DNA of 64,000 nt from Citrobacter freundii ATCC 8090 = MTCC 1658 = NBRC 12681 (GTDB lineage Bacteria > Pseudomonadota > Gammaproteobacteria > Enterobacterales > Enterobacteriaceae), in the NCBI RefSeq assembly GCF_011064845.1, contig NZ_CP049015.1, positions 4,588,001-4,652,000 of the forward strand, in the 5' to 3' direction. The position numbers and the translations under genes were made by a program. Shown piece after piece: positions 22,795 to 35,954 of the stretch. Positions within the stretch are counted from its first letter, which is position 1. The number at the start of each line of letters is the position of its first letter. The notes beneath the pieces are model-generated. The model did no database searches. It was not told the DNA's origin and was given only the letters and a program-made list of their open reading frames with translations.

Positions 22795-22899
22795 GAGCAG
22801 CGTCTGAGACCCGGGCTACCTGCCTCAGAGGAATTTCGTGATGCAGCCTGCAAAAATCGGTGGGTTTTTATGTGCGCCAGTACGCAATACTCACATTTA

Positions 22900-22915
22900 T
22901 GTAACACAGATCACA
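22900..22915. promoter_or_regulatory. CRP site between malK and malE
   Basis: TGTAACACAGATCACA has the TGTnA-N6-TCACA form of a CRP site, and the same site is present in the E. coli malK-malE region. It would mediate catabolite control of both divergent operons. Confidence 0.78.
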
Positions 22916-22924
22916 TAAAGAGCG

Positions 22925-22955
22925 GGTGGGGCGTAGGGGTAAGGAGGATGGAAAG
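22925..22955. promoter_or_regulatory. MalT boxes, malE side
   Basis: The stretch GGTGGGGCGTAGGGG, then TAAGGAGGATGGAAAG, is almost the same as the malE-proximal MalT sites of E. coli. The malE promoter (TATAAAG near 22965) follows. Confidence 0.75.
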
Positions 22956-22988
22956 AGGTTGTCGTATAAAGAAACTAGTAACCGTTAA

Positions 22989-24215
<1,227 letters not shown>

Positions 24216-24230
24216 TGCTGTAGCACACGT

Positions 24231-24305
24231 GCCGGATGGCGGCATAAATGCCTTATCCGGCCTACAACACACCGTAGGCCTGATAAGCGCAGCGCCATCA
24301 GGCAC
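24231..24305. repeat. REP pair between malE and malF
   Basis: GCCGGATGGCGGCATAAATG and the inverted GTAGGCCTGATAAGCGCAGC form a long stem in the malE-malF intercistronic RNA. In E. coli the REP at this site protects upstream malE mRNA from 3' decay and gives MalE in excess over MalF. Confidence 0.93.
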
Positions 24306-24346
24306 GCTGACCAACAGGTTTTCATTGTTGTTGAGGATTGAACCCC

Positions 24347-25891
24347 ATGGATGTCATTAAAAAGAAACACTGGTGGCAAAGCGACACGCTGAAATGGTCA
24401 GTGATGGGTCTGCTTGGGCTGCTGGTCGGTTACCTTGTTGTTTTGATGTACGCTCAGGGGGAGTACCTGTTTGCCATCATGACGCTGATTTTAAGCTCTG
24501 CTGGCCTGTATATTTTCGCTAACCGTAAAGCCTATGCCTGGCGCTATGTTTACCCGGGCGTTGCCGGTATGGGGCTGTTTGTCCTGTTTCCGCTGATTTG
24601 TACGATCGCCATTGCCTTTACCAACTACAGCAGTACCAACCAACTGACCTTTGAACGTGCTCAGGAAGTCCTGATGGATCGTTCGTATCAGGCTGGGAAA
24701 ACCTACAACTTTGGCCTGTATCCGGCGGGTGATGAGTGGCAACTGGCTCTCACCGACGGTGAAACCGGCAAGAATTATCTCTCCGACGCCTTTAAATTTG
24801 GCGGCGAACAGAAACTGCAGTTGAAAGAAGCCGAAGCGCTGCCAGCGGGCGAGCGTGCAACGCTGCGTATCATCACGCAAAATCGCCAGGCATTAACCCA
24901 ATTGACCGCCATCCTGCCGGATGAAAGCAAAGTGATTATGAGTTCACTGCGCCAGTTTTCCGGCACGCAGCCACTTTATACGCTCGCTGATGACGGTACG
25001 CTCACCAACAGCCAGAGCGGCGTAAAATACCGCGCCAATAACGATATTGGTTATTATCAGGCGATTAACGCTGACGGTAACTGGGGTAGCGAAAAACTCA
25101 GTCCAGGCTATACCGTTGCCATCGGCTGGGATAACTTCACTCGCGTGTTTACCGACGAAGGCATCCAGAAACCGTTCTTCGCCATCTTTGTCTGGACGGT
25201 GGTCTTCTCCGTTCTGACGGTGATCCTCACCGTTGCTGTGGGGATGGTGCTGGCCTGTCTCGTACAGTGGGAGTCTCTCAAAGGCAAAGCGATTTACCGT
25301 GTCCTGTTGATTCTTCCGTATGCCGTACCGTCGTTTATCTCGATTCTGATTTTCAAGGGCTTATTCAACCAGAGCTTTGGTGAAATCAACATGATGCTGA
25401 GCGCACTGTTTGGCATCAAACCGGCCTGGTTCAGCGACCCAACCACCGCGCGTTCGATGATTATTATCGTCAACACCTGGCTCGGTTATCCATACATGAT
25501 GATCCTGTGCATGGGTCTGCTGAAAGCGATTCCTGACGATCTGTATGAAGCCTCGGCGATGGATGGTGCAGGTCCGTTCCAGAACTTCTTTAAGATAACG
25601 CTACCGCTGCTGATTAAGCCGCTGACACCGCTGATGATCGCCAGCTTCGCCTTTAACTTTAACAACTTCGTGCTGATTCAGCTGTTGACCAACGGTGGCC
25701 CGGACCGACTCGGCACCACCACGCCAGCCGGTTATACCGACCTGCTCGTGAGCTACACCTACCGTATCGCCTTTGAAGGCGGCGGTGGTCAGGACTTCGG
25801 TCTGGCGGCGGCGATCGCCACGCTGATCTTCCTGCTGGTGGGTGCGCTGGCGATTGTGAACCTGAAAGCCACACGTATGAAGTTTGATTAA
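24347..25891 (+). CDS. malF: Maltose importer membrane subunit MalF
   Basis: MalF is one of two channel subunits of the maltose importer in the inner membrane. The start at 24347 ([11 protein letters not shown]) follows GAGGA and gives 514 residues. It has eight membrane helices and the large periplasmic P2 loop (about residues 95-275) that contacts MalE. The EAA coupling loop reads [22 protein letters not shown] (about 400-420, shown only in part by family). It is followed 14 bp later by malG. Confidence 0.97.
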   Translation: MDVIKKKHWWQSDTLKWSVMGLLGLLVGYLVVLMYAQGEYLFAIMTLILSSAGLYIFANRKAYAWRYVYPGVAGMGLFVLFPLICTIAIAFTNYSSTNQLTFERAQEVLMDRSYQAGKTYNFGLYPAGDEWQLALTDGETGKNYLSDAFKFGGEQKLQLKEAEALPAGERATLRIITQNRQALTQLTAILPDESKVIMSSLRQFSGTQPLYTLADDGTLTNSQSGVKYRANNDIGYYQAINADGNWGSEKLSPGYTVAIGWDNFTRVFTDEGIQKPFFAIFVWTVVFSVLTVILTVAVGMVLACLVQWESLKGKAIYRVLLILPYAVPSFISILIFKGLFNQSFGEINMMLSALFGIKPAWFSDPTTARSMIIIVNTWLGYPYMMILCMGLLKAIPDDLYEASAMDGAGPFQNFFKITLPLLIKPLTPLMIASFAFNFNNFVLIQLLTNGGPDRLGTTTPAGYTDLLVSYTYRIAFEGGGGQDFGLAAAIATLIFLLVGALAIVNLKATRMKFD

Positions 25892-25905
25892 GGGAGACAA
25901 CGAAC

Positions 25906-26796
25906 ATGGCTATGGTACAACCCAAATCTCAGAAACTGCGTCTCTTAACAACGCACCTGCTGCTGCTGATTTTCATCGCGGCGATCATGTTCCCGTTGCT
26001 GATGGTTATCGCTATCTCGCTGCGCGAAGGTAACTTTGCCACCGGCAGTTTGATCCCGGAAAACATCTCCTGGGAACACTGGAAACTGGCACTGGGCTTT
26101 AGCGTTGAACACGCGGATGGCCGCGTGACGCCACCGCCATTCCCGGTATTGTTATGGCTGTGGAACTCGGTGAAAGTGGCCAGCATTACCGCGATCGGTA
26201 TCGTGACGCTTTCCACCACCTGTGCTTACGCCTTTGCGCGTATGCGTTTCCCGGGCAAAGCAACCCTGCTGAAAGGGATGCTGATTTTCCAGATGTTCCC
26301 GGCGGTGCTGTCTCTGGTCGCGTTGTATGCTTTGTTTGACCGCCTGGGTCAGTACATTCCGTTTATCGGCCTGAACACGCACGGCGGCGTGATCTTCGCC
26401 TATCTTGGCGGTATTGCGCTGCATGTATGGACGATTAAGGGTTATTTCGAAACCATCGACGGTTCGCTGGAAGAAGCGGCCGCGCTGGATGGCGCAACGC
26501 CGTGGCAGGCATTCCGCCTGGTGCTGCTACCACTTTCCGTTCCGATTCTGGCGGTCGTGTTTATTTTGTCTTTCATTGCCGCTATTACCGAAGTACCGGT
26601 CGCGTCACTGCTGCTGCGTGATGTGAACAGCTATACCCTCGCGGTAGGTATGCAGCAGTACCTCAATCCACAGAACTATTTGTGGGGCGACTTTGCCGCC
26701 GCAGCTGTACTTTCAGCCATTCCGATCACTCTGGTGTTCTTGCTGGCGCAGCGCTGGCTGGTCAACGGACTGACGGCAGGTGGTGTGAAAGGTTAA
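25906..26796 (+). CDS. malG: Maltose importer membrane subunit MalG
   Basis: MalG pairs with MalF to form the maltose translocation pore. It has 296 residues and six membrane helices. The EAA loop [20 protein letters not shown] meets MalK, and the C-terminus ends GLTAGGVKG, the tail that in E. coli inserts into the MalE side of the pore. The ribosome site is GGGAG. It is the last gene of malEFG and a terminator lies 80 bp downstream. Confidence 0.97.
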   Translation: MAMVQPKSQKLRLLTTHLLLLIFIAAIMFPLLMVIAISLREGNFATGSLIPENISWEHWKLALGFSVEHADGRVTPPPFPVLLWLWNSVKVASITAIGIVTLSTTCAYAFARMRFPGKATLLKGMLIFQMFPAVLSLVALYALFDRLGQYIPFIGLNTHGGVIFAYLGGIALHVWTIKGYFETIDGSLEEAAALDGATPWQAFRLVLLPLSVPILAVVFILSFIAAITEVPVASLLLRDVNSYTLAVGMQQYLNPQNYLWGDFAAAAVLSAIPITLVFLLAQRWLVNGLTAGGVKG

Positions 26797-26878
26797 GTTT
26801 TACCGAAGTAACTGCCCGGCAACGGGCAATGCCACTGCAACCCTCAACTTATGTTATCCCAACCTGTGACTGTTATTC

Positions 26879-26904
26879 GGCGCTCTACGGAGCGCCCTTT
26901 TTTT
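26879..26904 (+). terminator. Terminator of malEFG
   Basis: The stem GGCGCTC-tacg-GAGCGCC is followed by C and seven T residues. The remaining 215 bp up to xylE are AT-rich and must hold the xylE promoter; I see no convincing CRP or XylR site. Confidence 0.92.
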
Positions 26905-27120
26905 ATGTTATTTTGTATTACGCTTACGATTATTTCCTTTCGTGCTCCCCGTCACTGCAATTCTATTTTTCACCCGAGCGCAATAAAATTAAACAGAATT
27001 AAGATCACAGAAAAGACAAAACGTAATTGCAATGTAAAAAATGATAATTGTCTTCCCTGCCTGTTAAATTCAACATCACGGCACTGATCAAAAGAGCTGT
27101 ATCCTCTAAGGCAGGTCTGA

Positions 27121-28596
27121 ATGAACACTCAATATAATTCCAGTTATATTTTTTCGATTACATTAGTGGCAACATTAGGAGGGCTATTATTCGGCTACGA
27201 CACTGCAGTCATATCCGGAACGGTAGAGTCCTTAAATACCGTATTTGTCGCCCCACAACACTTAAGTGAATCCGCCGCCAACTCGCTGTTGGGCTTTTGC
27301 GTCGCCAGTGCGTTGATTGGCTGCATCATCGGCGGTGCGCTGGGCGGCTATTGCAGTAACCGGTTTGGCCGCCGGGACTCGCTGAAAATCGCGGCGCTGC
27401 TGTTCTTTATTTCTGGTATTGGTTCCGCCTGGCCGGAACTAGGCTTTACAACTATTAATCCAGATAACGCCGTACCCGTTTATTTAGCCGGATACGTTCC
27501 CGAATTTGTTATTTATCGTATCATTGGGGGTATTGGGGTAGGTTTAGCTTCAATGCTCTCACCAATGTATATTGCTGAACTGGCACCCGCACACATTCGT
27601 GGGAAACTGGTGTCATTTAACCAATTCGCCATTATTTTTGGTCAACTGTTAGTGTATTGCGTTAACTATTTTATCGCCCGTTCGGGTGATGCGAACTGGC
27701 TGAATACCGATGGCTGGCGCTATATGTTTGCGTCCGAAAGTATTCCCGCTCTGCTGTTTTTACTGCTGCTGTACACCGTACCAGAAAGCCCGCGCTGGCT
27801 GATGGCGCGTGGCAGACACGAACAAGCGGAAGGTATTCTGCGCAAAATTATGGGCAGCACCCTCGCCACCCAGGCCATGCAGGAGATCAATCAGTCTCTG
27901 GAACATGGTCGTAAAACCGGTGGTCGCCTACTGATGTTTGGCGCAGGCGTTATCGTCATCGGCGTAATGCTGTCTATCTTCCAGCAATTCGTCGGTATTA
28001 ACGTCGTGCTCTACTACGCCCCGGAGGTGTTTAAAACGCTGGGAGCCAGCACCGACGTGGCCTTGTTACAGACCATTATAGTTGGCGTGATCAACCTGAG
28101 CTTCACCGTGCTGGCTATCATGACGGTGGATAAATTTGGTCGCAAACCACTGCAGATTATTGGCGCTCTGGGCATGGCCATCGGTATGTTCAGTCTCGGT
28201 ACCGCGTTTTATACCCAGGCTTCCGGGCTGGTTGCTCTGCTGTCGATGCTGTTTTACGTCGCCGCATTCGCCATGTCCTGGGGACCAGTTTGTTGGGTGC
28301 TGCTGGCCGAAATCTTCCCGAACGCGATTCGTGGCAAAGCGCTCGCCATTGCCGTTGCAGCTCAATGGCTGGCGAACTACTTCGTCTCCTGGACCTTCCC
28401 GATGATGGACAAAAATTCGTGGCTGGTTTCCCATTTCCACAACGGTTTCTCCTACTGGATTTACGGTTGCATGGGCATTCTGGCCGCGCTGTTTATGTGG
28501 AAGTTTGTGCCGGAAACCAAAGGCAAAACGCTGGAAGAACTTGAACAACTGTGGGAACCCGCCGCAGAGAAAACCCAGCCTGCCTCTGCGCAGTAA
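27121..28596 (+). CDS. xylE: D-xylose:proton symporter XylE
   Basis: XylE is a major-facilitator sugar porter related to human GLUT transporters, importing D-xylose with a proton. The 491 residues span 12 helices and show both sugar-porter repeats: GYCSNRFGRRDS after helix 2, PESPRWLMARGR after helix 6, DKFGRKPLQ after helix 8, and PETKGKTLEELE after helix 12. Substrate residues QQFVGINVVLYYAPE are intact. The protein is about 93 percent identical to E. coli from memory. Salmonella generally lacks this gene, which helps place the organism. Confidence 0.97.
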   Translation: MNTQYNSSYIFSITLVATLGGLLFGYDTAVISGTVESLNTVFVAPQHLSESAANSLLGFCVASALIGCIIGGALGGYCSNRFGRRDSLKIAALLFFISGIGSAWPELGFTTINPDNAVPVYLAGYVPEFVIYRIIGGIGVGLASMLSPMYIAELAPAHIRGKLVSFNQFAIIFGQLLVYCVNYFIARSGDANWLNTDGWRYMFASESIPALLFLLLLYTVPESPRWLMARGRHEQAEGILRKIMGSTLATQAMQEINQSLEHGRKTGGRLLMFGAGVIVIGVMLSIFQQFVGINVVLYYAPEVFKTLGASTDVALLQTIIVGVINLSFTVLAIMTVDKFGRKPLQIIGALGMAIGMFSLGTAFYTQASGLVALLSMLFYVAAFAMSWGPVCWVLLAEIFPNAIRGKALAIAVAAQWLANYFVSWTFPMMDKNSWLVSHFHNGFSYWIYGCMGILAALFMWKFVPETKGKTLEELEQLWEPAAEKTQPASAQ

Positions 28597-28606
28597 TCCT
28601 GCCCTG

Positions 28607-28643
28607 CAACACGCCGCAGCCCGATTGCGGCGTGTTGTCTTTT
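28607..28643. terminator. Terminator between xylE and psiE
   Basis: A 12-bp perfect stem, CAACACGCCGCA and TGCGGCGTGTTG, is followed by TCTTTT. It touches the psiE stop codon and can serve both convergent genes. Confidence 0.9.
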
Positions 28644-29052
28644 ACTCTCGCTTCAGCCGTTTGGAATTACACAGCCACAGGGTGATCACCAGCAGCAGGA
28701 TCGCTGCAGAATAGATCAGCACATCCATCGGCGCTTTATGATCGACAATGATCAACCGCACAATCGCGGTGATCCCGATATAGACAAAGTAGCGCAACGG
28801 AAAGTGAAACCCTGACTGAAAGTACTTCACAATCAACGCGATAAATTCAAAATAGAGGAAGTAAACCACCAGCCCTTCCACCAGCTCATACTTGCTGGTT
28901 TGTTCCGGGGCGAACAGCACGTCCGCCAGATGCAGCGTTTCTTTCCCGAGGAATACAACCAGGATCAGGCCCAGACTCAGCAGTCCCAGATTCAACACGG
29001 TCTGTAAAATAGTGGAGATAAACTCCACGCGCGGACGAGATAGCGACGTCAT
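28642..29052 (-). CDS. psiE: Phosphate-starvation-inducible membrane protein PsiE
   Basis: PsiE is a small inner-membrane protein of unknown biochemical function, induced by phosphate starvation in E. coli. The 136 residues have about four membrane helices ([69 protein letters not shown] in order) and a basic C-terminus, CNSKRLKRE. It is almost identical to the E. coli protein. A CRP-like site lies about 47 bp upstream of the start. Confidence 0.94.
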   Translation of the reverse strand: MTSLSRPRVEFISTILQTVLNLGLLSLGLILVVFLGKETLHLADVLFAPEQTSKYELVEGLVVYFLYFEFIALIVKYFQSGFHFPLRYFVYIGITAIVRLIIVDHKAPMDVLIYSAAILLLVITLWLCNSKRLKRE

Positions 29053-29098
29053 AGCAGCACCTCTTACTCAGTGGCGAGGTTCCTGTATAACGCAAAAA

Positions 29099-29114
29099 TG
29101 TGACAGAGATCTAC
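29099..29114. promoter_or_regulatory. CRP-like site upstream of psiE
   Basis: TGTGACAGAGATCTAC matches TGTGA-N6-TCACA except in the right arm. psiE is known to be repressed by cAMP-CRP in E. coli. The site could also affect the divergent acyltransferase gene. Confidence 0.6.
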
Positions 29115-29190
29115 ATTTTTTGTTTATATTTTGTGCAAGAAAGGTCAACGGAGAATGATGAATGCCACGATACATTTCACAGGATGAATT

Positions 29191-29643
29191 ATGCAGCTAA
29201 GACAATCCGCTGTCCGCAACGTTACCTGCGGTGAGAACGTGGTGATTTATGAACCCGCCAATCTCTACGATTGCATATTGGGAGACAACGTTTTTGTCGG
29301 ACCATTTGTTGAAATCCAGGGCAGCACGCAGATTGGCGCAGACAGCAAAATTCAGTCGCACACCTTCATCTGCGAATATGTCACCATCGGTTCCCGCTGT
29401 TTTATCGGGCATGGCGTGATGTTCGCCAACGATATGTTCCGCGACGGTAAACCCAACGCCGACCGCAACAGTTGGGGAAGAATTACGATTGGCGACGATG
29501 TTTCGATCGGCAGCGGGGCGACCATTCTGGCGGTCACTGTCTGCGATGGCGCGGTCATCGGCGCAGGAAGCGTAGTGACCAAATCGATCACCGAGAAAGG
29601 CGTGTACGCGGGAAACCCGGCAAAATTATTGCGTCGCCTGTAA
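29191..29643 (+). CDS. Left-handed beta-helix (hexapeptide) acyltransferase
   Basis: A 150-residue protein built almost wholly of hexapeptide repeats (ILGDNVFVGPFVEIQGS, IGADSKIQSHTF, VTIGSRCFIGHGVMF, ITIGDDVSIGSGATIL, AVIGAGSVVTKSI, ending YAGNPAKLLRRL). This is the fold of trimeric N- or O-acetyltransferases, closest in layout to WbpD/WlbB-type UDP-amino-sugar N-acetyltransferases. AGGATG precedes the start. E. coli K-12 lacks it between psiE and yjbH. Its neighbour is the exopolysaccharide operon yjbEFGH, so modification of a surface sugar is an inference; no glycosyltransferase is adjacent. Confidence 0.82.
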   Translation: MQLRQSAVRNVTCGENVVIYEPANLYDCILGDNVFVGPFVEIQGSTQIGADSKIQSHTFICEYVTIGSRCFIGHGVMFANDMFRDGKPNADRNSWGRITIGDDVSIGSGATILAVTVCDGAVIGAGSVVTKSITEKGVYAGNPAKLLRRL

Positions 29644-29647
29644 CTTC

Positions 29648-29725
29648 CCTGATGACGGCGTAAATACCTTATCCGGCCTGCAATACAGGCACTTTGTAGG
29701 CCGGATAAGCGTAGCGCCATCCGGC
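29648..29725. repeat. REP pair between acyltransferase gene and yjbH
   Basis: CTGATGACGGCGTAAATACC and GTAGGCCGGATAAGCGTAGC are inverted REP units between two convergent genes. Confidence 0.9.
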
Positions 29726-29740
29726 TGGCAAACGGCTCGA

Positions 29741-31837
29741 TTACCGAAAATTCACGCTGCGATCGCTGGTCATATCGTACAGACCAAACTTACGCCCAAG
29801 CTGCTGACCGCCATCACGTGTTAACGGCGTCCAGCCAATCGCCGCACGGCTGCGGGTCGGACCAGACGAGAACAGATCCAGCGGCACGGAAACGTACACC
29901 CCTTTAGTAAAATCACCCTCGCCATACTCATCCGGCGAGGCGTTAGTGATAGTCGCATAACCACCCACCACGACACCGCTGTCGAAGCGTTTGGCGATCT
30001 CCAACGTTCCGCCCTTATCCCCGGCCAGATACTGACCCACGCTGGCTTTCACCAGCACATCCTGGGCGAAAGAAGGATTCCAGTACGCGGTCAAATGCCC
30101 GGTCTTCACGCTGTAGTCGGTGAATTTCATCATGTCCTGCGCGCTACGCCAGTCACGCTGTTTCACGTAGTTGGCATCAACACCAAACGCCCAGTTGCTG
30201 TCTAGCGGGCGATACAGCACTTCTGCCCCCGCCCCGCCGTACATGGTCTCCAGATAGCCGCCGTAAACCTGTCCGTAAAAGCCGTTGCCGAGTGACTGGA
30301 AGTAGTTGGCCTGCAGGTTATTCACGTAAACATCGTTTTGCACGTAGTCACGTACATGGGTACGCACACGCGGCAAATGCGAATCCTGCGGCGGGTTGGT
30401 GTAGTTAAACTTGTCATAGTTATTGGCGAGGTTGGCGAACAAACTCCCGGTGGTCAGCAGATGATCGGTCACCCACCAATCCGCCGTCCCCATCACGCCC
30501 AACTGATACATATAGAAATTTTCCGGGCCACCCACCGACTGGTTTAGCACCGGATCGATATGGAAATCGAAGCGCGACTTATCGATATACCAGCCCTGCT
30601 CGGTCGTTTTCGGCACCACGGGCTCCACGCGTTTTTGCGCCAGTTGAGTCTCATGGCCCAACGGCTCGCCTTCCAGATGGCGCTTGAGGCTGGAAACCTC
30701 TGTTTCGGTCGTCACCTGCGGCAAGTTAAGGCGATTTTCCGTAATACGGATCGTGCGGATCCCGTCAGGAAGATCGTTCATCACGATCCGGTTGGCACGC
30801 TCGATCCCCTCGCGCGAATCACGGTATTTCACCTGTTCGCCTGTTACATACAGCGTATCGCCCTGCACCTGGATTTTAGGATCAGCCAGCCCGGCATTGT
30901 ATTTCAGCAGCGTTAGCTGATTCGCCACCACCGAATGTTGCAGGATGGCATCCTGCGGCTGCGGCTGATATTTCGGGCGGGCGTTGTCGTTATAGTTTGG
31001 TCGCAAGTCGTTGAAGTTAGTCCGCAGCGTGACCCCAAACATAAAGGTGTTGCCGCGCTCATAGCTGAGGTTAACGTCGGCCCAATCGGTGACGCGATAA
31101 ATAGCGCCGACGTTAAACTTGCTCTTCTGATCCAGCTTGCCCGCAAAATCCTGCTGGTAATTATTACCCTCATACTCCAGTTTCAGACGCAGCGGCTGCC
31201 AGGGTGTCTGATATTCCACGCCGCCAAACAGCGACGCCGGGCCGTGGAACATCTGGCTGCCGTCAATGGAACCCGCCTGCTTGTAACTGTTATCGCGATG
31301 ACAGAATTTATCGCTGTATGAGCAAAACGGATTGCTGACGTTGCCGCTGGTCCCGAGGTATCCCCAGCCAAGACCGAGTGAGAAATCAAACGGTCCCCAG
31401 GCTTTGTTCGCCACAATATACTCCGCATCGAACAGGCCCGTTCCGCCAATATCTCGCGCGCCAACTGCCACCTGCGGCATCCAGTAGCTCTCTTCCCACA
31501 GACGTAGTTTGAGATCAAAAGCTTTATCCTTGTAAGTCTGATCGCCAGAAAACGACTCCACGCTACTGTATTGTTTGGTACGCACATCGGTATAGCGCAG
31601 CGTGGTTTCCAGCCACGGGAAGAGCTGCACCGACGCAGAGTAATAGCGGTACTGATCGTTATCGCGGTAGTTAAGGCTCATTTCGCCCTCACGCGCCATG
31701 CGTGCGGTTGGGGTTTGCAGCAGCCCCACGCCGCCAAAATCGGACTGGGAAGGACCAATCGGCGCAGGATACGTTTCACCGTGACAGGCCGCACTGATAC
31801 CCAGCGCCAACAGGCTGAGCAGATAAGTTTTTCTCAT
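29741..31837 (-). CDS. yjbH: Outer-membrane exopolysaccharide protein YjbH
   Basis: YjbH is a large outer-membrane beta-barrel protein of the yjbEFGH operon, which makes or exports an extracellular polysaccharide; relatives include the GfcD family of capsule export proteins. It has 698 residues with a signal peptide ([20 protein letters not shown]). It contains repeated barrel strands in both halves and a soluble-like middle (about residues 290-400). It matches E. coli YjbH over its whole length. The ATG overlaps the yjbG stop by one base. Confidence 0.93.
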   Translation of the reverse strand: MRKTYLLSLLALGISAACHGETYPAPIGPSQSDFGGVGLLQTPTARMAREGEMSLNYRDNDQYRYYSASVQLFPWLETTLRYTDVRTKQYSSVESFSGDQTYKDKAFDLKLRLWEESYWMPQVAVGARDIGGTGLFDAEYIVANKAWGPFDFSLGLGWGYLGTSGNVSNPFCSYSDKFCHRDNSYKQAGSIDGSQMFHGPASLFGGVEYQTPWQPLRLKLEYEGNNYQQDFAGKLDQKSKFNVGAIYRVTDWADVNLSYERGNTFMFGVTLRTNFNDLRPNYNDNARPKYQPQPQDAILQHSVVANQLTLLKYNAGLADPKIQVQGDTLYVTGEQVKYRDSREGIERANRIVMNDLPDGIRTIRITENRLNLPQVTTETEVSSLKRHLEGEPLGHETQLAQKRVEPVVPKTTEQGWYIDKSRFDFHIDPVLNQSVGGPENFYMYQLGVMGTADWWVTDHLLTTGSLFANLANNYDKFNYTNPPQDSHLPRVRTHVRDYVQNDVYVNNLQANYFQSLGNGFYGQVYGGYLETMYGGAGAEVLYRPLDSNWAFGVDANYVKQRDWRSAQDMMKFTDYSVKTGHLTAYWNPSFAQDVLVKASVGQYLAGDKGGTLEIAKRFDSGVVVGGYATITNASPDEYGEGDFTKGVYVSVPLDLFSSGPTRSRAAIGWTPLTRDGGQQLGRKFGLYDMTSDRSVNFR

Positions 31838-32574
31838 TATTCGGGTATCCGCTGGGTCAGGGTGCGAAGAATGTCGGCATTGATTTCATCCGGGGTGCTG
31901 CTCCAGACAGAGTCCGACAACCCGACAAAAATGATGCTGCCGGGCATCGGCTCAATGTGACGTTTGTTCCAGTAGGCGATCGGTACTTTTTGTGTGCGTC
32001 CGTTGGGATAGACAACCCAGGCGTAGCTACGATCCGCACCGCTGAGCCGATGCTGCCCATCGAGATAGCTGGCAACATCACGTCCGGGTATAAAAGGCTG
32101 TTTACCCGGGTGGCTTAGCAGGCCAAACAGCGTGATATACGTGAGCTGCGGTCCGACCCACAGTGTGTAATTGCCCTGCAACGGCGGGTTGCCTGGCTCA
32201 CTGGTACGTACTACATCCGGGTCGAGATTAATCGTCTGTCTACCGGTCACCTTCAGCGCCTGAATTTGCTGGCGTAATGCGTTGATAGCGCCAGCATCAT
32301 CACCGCTTGCTTCAGCGCTCAACGCCGCCAGACGAGCCAGTAATGCCTGCTGCTGACGTTGTGCCTCAGTTGTTGCCCGCTCTTCGCTGATAACCGCACC
32401 TGGCCACCAGCTATTGCTCAACCGCGGCTGTCCAACCAGGTCGAGCAGATGTTCAGCCCCGGTCAGCGTTTTTGCTTCTGTGCTACCTGTCGTAATCACT
32501 TTTACGCTGCCCGCAGCAAAAACAGATGCCGCGCACAGGCTGAATGTCAGCGCAGTAATCATTTGTTTCATCAT
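31837..32574 (-). CDS. yjbG: Exopolysaccharide protein YjbG
   Basis: YjbG is a periplasmic GfcC-like protein of the yjbEFGH operon. The 245 residues begin with a signal peptide ([23 protein letters not shown]). Conserved blocks include [16 protein letters not shown] and [16 protein letters not shown] Gln/Ala-rich helical stretch covers about residues 70-110. Its start overlaps the yjbF stop by four bases (ATGA) and its stop overlaps yjbH, so the three are translationally coupled. Confidence 0.92.
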   Translation of the reverse strand: MMKQMITALTFSLCAASVFAAGSVKVITTGSTEAKTLTGAEHLLDLVGQPRLSNSWWPGAVISEERATTEAQRQQQALLARLAALSAEASGDDAGAINALRQQIQALKVTGRQTINLDPDVVRTSEPGNPPLQGNYTLWVGPQLTYITLFGLLSHPGKQPFIPGRDVASYLDGQHRLSGADRSYAWVVYPNGRTQKVPIAYWNKRHIEPMPGSIIFVGLSDSVWSSTPDEINADILRTLTQRIPE

Positions 32575-33209
32575 GGTTTTGCCGCCTTAATCAGCGTGGT
32601 TTTCACCGGGAAGAAACCTGCGCCAAGATACTGTTCCGACTGGCGAATCATGCCGTCACTGTCTACCCAGTAGCGGTTATGCCAGAGCGTTTGATCGGTG
32701 GTGATCTCTTCATCAAGGATCCGTACCGGCGTGTTATCGCTGCCGACTTTGATGGTGTCGGCGCCATCCCATGTGAAAACCGAGCGCGCGGTGGCATAGC
32801 GTACCTGCTGATGTTCAGTCCAGCCCATCGTGCGGGTCCACGTTGCGCCGTCGACTATCTGATTTGGCTTGATGAGCGGGTCTGTCGCCAGATTATTCAC
32901 CTCGATTAGGTTGTCCCCGCCAAGGTGCGTTTTCACAATGCGCCCATGCTGCGTGACGAGAATAGCCCGATCCTGAGTCACCCATTTCTGCTGTCCGTTT
33001 TCTGCAAACGCGAGTACCACAAACAGTTGGGGACCGCCGTTGAGCTGCATGTACTGGCTGGCGTAAGGCATGTTTTGAATTTCATCGTCCGTCATCTGTA
33101 CGCCGGGAGTACCAAACACGCTATCCCACAGCGAATGACCCAGCCCTTCGGTAGTGGCTGAGCACGCCTGCAGTAGCAGGCAAACCATTATGATCGCTGG
33201 TCGCTTCAC
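32571..33209 (-). CDS. yjbF: Exopolysaccharide lipoprotein YjbF
   Basis: YjbF is a GfcB-like lipoprotein of the yjbEFGH operon. I place the start at the GTG at 33209 (VKRPAIIMVCLLLQACSATT), which has GGAGAAA 5 bases upstream and gives the 212 residues known for E. coli; the longer ATG frame would add five residues. The lipobox is LLQAC with Cys17 as the lipid site. No Asp follows the cysteine, so outer-membrane sorting is likely. A REP unit separates it from yjbE. Confidence 0.92.
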   Translation of the reverse strand: MKRPAIIMVCLLLQACSATTEGLGHSLWDSVFGTPGVQMTDDEIQNMPYASQYMQLNGGPQLFVVLAFAENGQQKWVTQDRAILVTQHGRIVKTHLGGDNLIEVNNLATDPLIKPNQIVDGATWTRTMGWTEHQQVRYATARSVFTWDGADTIKVGSDNTPVRILDEEITTDQTLWHNRYWVDSDGMIRQSEQYLGAGFFPVKTTLIKAAKP

Positions 33210-33228
33210 GACGTTTCTCCGCATTATT

Positions 33229-33258
33229 GCCGGGTGGCGCGACGCTTACCCGGCCTAC
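33229..33258. repeat. Single REP unit between yjbE and yjbF
   Basis: GCCGGGTGGCGCGACGCTTA, continuing to CCCGGCCTAC, is one REP unit inside the operon. Together with the hairpin next to it, it probably lets yjbE be expressed more than yjbFGH. Confidence 0.88.
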
Positions 33259-33283
33259 AAATCCCACAGACTTTTGGCAATTC

Positions 33284-33310
33284 CAAAATAACCACACCGA
33301 AGTGTGGTTA
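33284..33310 (-). terminator. UUCG-loop hairpin after yjbE
   Basis: On the minus strand TAACCACAC-TTCG-GTGTGGTTA is a 9-bp stem with a stable UUCG tetraloop followed by TTTT. It lies 20 bp after the yjbE stop and is a likely attenuating terminator inside yjbEFGH. Confidence 0.88.
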
Positions 33311-33328
33311 GAATTAAACGTACCTTTA

Positions 33329-33571
33329 TTACTGGGTACTGGTGGTTGTGGTAGTTGTGGTTCCGGTATTAGAACCATCGCCGCCGCCGGTCGCCGCCAG
33401 GGCAACCCCCACCGCAGAACTTACGGTGCTCACGCTGGTTGCGGAGGAACTTCCTGCCGAAACCGACGCAGCAGCCGACCCTGCAGCCTCACCCACCTGA
33501 ACGGGGGCGGCATAGACAGAGGTCGCCGCAAGCGCAGATATAGCCCAAAGGCCATACAGAACTTTTTTCAT
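33329..33571 (-). CDS. yjbE: Exopolysaccharide operon small exported protein YjbE
   Basis: YjbE is the first gene of yjbEFGH. The 80-residue precursor has a signal peptide ([21 protein letters not shown]) and then a low-complexity mature part rich in Ala, Ser, Gly and Thr, ending GGGDGSNTG plus a run of seven Thr and STQ. The mature part is nearly the same as in E. coli. It resembles the threonine-rich GfcA/YmcD proteins. The ATG at 33571 is preferred over the GTG one codon upstream because of spacing to GGGAA. The gene is RcsB-controlled in E. coli. Confidence 0.9.
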   Translation of the reverse strand: MKKVLYGLWAISALAATSVYAAPVQVGEAAGSAAASVSAGSSSATSVSTVSSAVGVALAATGGGDGSNTGTTTTTTTSTQ

Positions 33572-33878
33572 CACAAATTCCCTTCATTGTATGAATGGAG
33601 ATTTACCCAAAAGAATTTCGGGCGAGATCGAGTATACACAAGCGAAGTTTGTAAATTAGGTCGAGAGAGAATTTAGGACAATTAGATAACGAGAGAAAAT
33701 ATGATTAACAACAAATAATAAAAACAAATTAATTCAAAGAGTTAAAATACCATAATAAAAACACAATACCCGGTAAATCTGAAAATATCAGAAACAGGAT
33801 AACGTTGAATAAATTATTTTAGGATTAAGCTCAATTAAAGAGTGAAGTAAAAACGTAGATATCCTGGAGTAATCTTAT
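33572..33878. promoter_or_regulatory. AT-rich promoter region upstream of yjbE
   Basis: About 300 bp without a gene, strongly AT-rich from 33650 onward, precede yjbE. It must contain the yjbE promoter and, by homology, an RcsB site; I cannot assign exact boxes. Its base composition suggests H-NS binding. No small ORF or stable RNA structure stands out. Confidence 0.5.
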
Positions 33879-33908
33879 AAAAAAGCCGATATTAATATCG
33901 GCTTTTTT
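33879..33908 (-). terminator. Terminator of pgi
   Basis: The perfect palindrome GCCGATATTAATATCGGC (33885-33902) is flanked by six A and six T residues. It lies downstream of pgi on the minus strand, past the REP pair, and could work in both directions. Confidence 0.92.
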
Positions 33909-33919
33909 ATTTCATTAAT

Positions 33920-35694
<1,775 letters not shown>

Positions 35695-35834
35695 TCACAG
35701 AAAAGTGTGATTGTTTTAATGCCATTGCCAGGGCATCCGCCAAACGTGGCTAAAAAGTATAGCGGTTATCAGCGTTGTTATTAGTACCGTTACTCAACGC
35801 AGTTGCAGCATGAAAAATCCGCATAATCCCAGCG

Positions 35835-35863
35835 TTGACAGTGCAAGCTACACATTTTATTTA
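35835..35863 (+). promoter_or_regulatory. Likely sigma-70 promoter of lysC
   Basis: A perfect -35 TTGACA (35835-35840) is followed after 17 bp by TATTTA (35858-35863). A start near 35870 would leave a leader of about 85 nt before lysC. The 314-bp pgi-lysC gap contains no lysine-riboswitch core; only CCCTGACACGAGGTAGTT before the ATG matches the end of the E. coli lysC leader. Confidence 0.6.
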
Positions 35864-35954
35864 TAAATACGGTATTTGCATTTGCGCCTGCACCGGTTTT
35901 CGTTCTGCCTTATGTGCCATGGTCGCTCTATTCATTCCCTGACACGAGGTAGTT

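Noticed and set aside
26682..27087. Small plus-strand frames between malG and xylE
   Set aside because: They run through the malG end and a clear terminator; no ribosome sites or family features.
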